From the NCBI GenBank assembly GCA_023415275.1, contig JAEZLJ010000167.1, positions 1-55,315 on the forward strand: 55,315 bases of DNA, given 5' to 3'. Positions 55,067-55,315 of the stretch are shown here, piece by piece (position 1 is the stretch's first letter; each line of letters begins with the position of its first letter). Source of the DNA: Bacteroidota bacterium (GTDB taxonomy: Bacteria; Bacteroidota; Bacteroidia; Chitinophagales; Chitinophagaceae). Below the pieces are notes generated by a model, which was not told where the DNA came from, did no database searches, and saw nothing but the letters and a program-made list of their open reading frames with translations. Position numbers and translations under genes: made by a program.

Positions 55067-55315
55067 ATGGCAAGACAGACGGGGGTCGTGACCCTAAAAG
55101 GTACCATAGGAGGTATCTCATTTTATAAATCAGTGGATGGGCATATGGCCCGTCAGAAAGGGGGTGTGGATGGTAGCCGCATCCGGTCAGATGCAGCTTT
55201 TCAAAGGACCAGGGAGAATGGAGCTGAATTTGGCAGAGCCGGTAAAGCAAGTAAGCTTTTAAGAAGCGGTATCCGTTCCATTTTGCAAAATGGTAAGGAC
55301 AGAAGGGTGGTCAGC
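55067..55315 (+). CDS. Unrecognised conserved-looking protein, cut by window end
   Basis: The first 83 residues of a longer protein are present, and the frame is open to the last base. It begins MARQTGVVTLKGTIGGISFY and contains KGGVDGSRI and RTRENGAEFGRAGKASKLL. The N-terminus is strongly basic and glycine-rich, with no signal peptide and no membrane segment. I recall similar short proteins from Bacteroidota but cannot give a function. It lies in the presumed integrated element, transcribed away from the small HTH-like gene. Confidence 0.65.
   Translation, partial: MARQTGVVTLKGTIGGISFYKSVDGHMARQKGGVDGSRIRSDAAFQRTRENGAEFGRAGKASKLLRSGIRSILQNGKDRRVVS

Overview
The window looks like chromosomal DNA from a glycan-degrading member of the Bacteroidota, most likely the Chitinophagaceae. 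The reasons are two SusC/SusD pairs, outer-membrane proteins with a carboxypeptidase-regulatory-like N-terminus, short lipoprotein signals, AT-rich spacers with weak ribosome sites, and repeated glycoside hydrolases. No insertion sequence, CRISPR array or intact RNA gene was seen.

Layout. Positions 1-8.2 kb are ordinary housekeeping and envelope genes: a TonB-receptor-like beta-barrel protein, a PepSY-like periplasmic protein with an OmpR-type response regulator and histidine kinase, a small GlsB/YeaQ-type membrane protein, a di-haem cytochrome c peroxidase lipoprotein and an Fpg/Nei-type DNA glycosylase without a zinc finger. Positions 8.3-36.7 kb are a sialoglycan (mucin- or N-glycan-like) utilisation locus. 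Leftward lie a DUF3472 protein, a GH2 beta-galactosidase, a GH109-type alpha-N-acetylgalactosaminidase and a FadR-type GntR regulator. Rightward lie SusC, SusD, sialic acid lyase, a kelch mutarotase, an MFS sialate transporter candidate, an SGNH + sialate O-acetylesterase fusion, a sialidase, an N-acylglucosamine 2-epimerase, an EamA permease, an SGNH + GH20 fusion, a GH20 hexosaminidase with a discoidin-like end, and a second GH2 enzyme. Positions 36.8-52.5 kb are an alpha-mannan or high-mannose glycan locus: a HutC-type GntR regulator, a fused ROK kinase / degenerate P-loop / mannose-6-phosphate isomerase, a sugar-porter MFS protein, a GH92 alpha-mannosidase, SusC, SusD, a SusE-like lipoprotein and two GH76 endo-mannanase-like proteins. 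A PLP-dependent decarboxylase follows. The right end carries a 3' fragment of a tRNA-Asp-like gene with its terminator, which I read as the attachment-site scar of an integrated element extending to the right, plus two small unrecognised genes, one cut by the window edge.

How they work together (inference from families and order). Esterases and sialidase uncap O-acetylated sialylated glycans, and the GH2, GH20 and GH109 enzymes trim Gal, GlcNAc and GalNAc. SusCD imports fragments, and the lyase, mutarotase, transporter and epimerase turn Neu5Ac into ManNAc and then GlcNAc. In the neighbouring locus GH76 and GH92 release mannose, the sugar porter imports it, and the fused kinase-isomerase would convert mannose to fructose-6-phosphate in one polypeptide. 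The second locus could also consume the mannose core of the same N-glycans.

Regulation. I found two pairs of inverted repeats built on the same TATGT/ACATA half-site. One pair, with a 3-base spacer, lies in the divergent regulator/SusC region. The other, with a 4-base spacer, sits at the start codons of the HutC-type regulator and the kinase-isomerase gene. This suggests GntR-family control of both loci instead of the hybrid two-component or sigma/anti-sigma systems usual for such loci.
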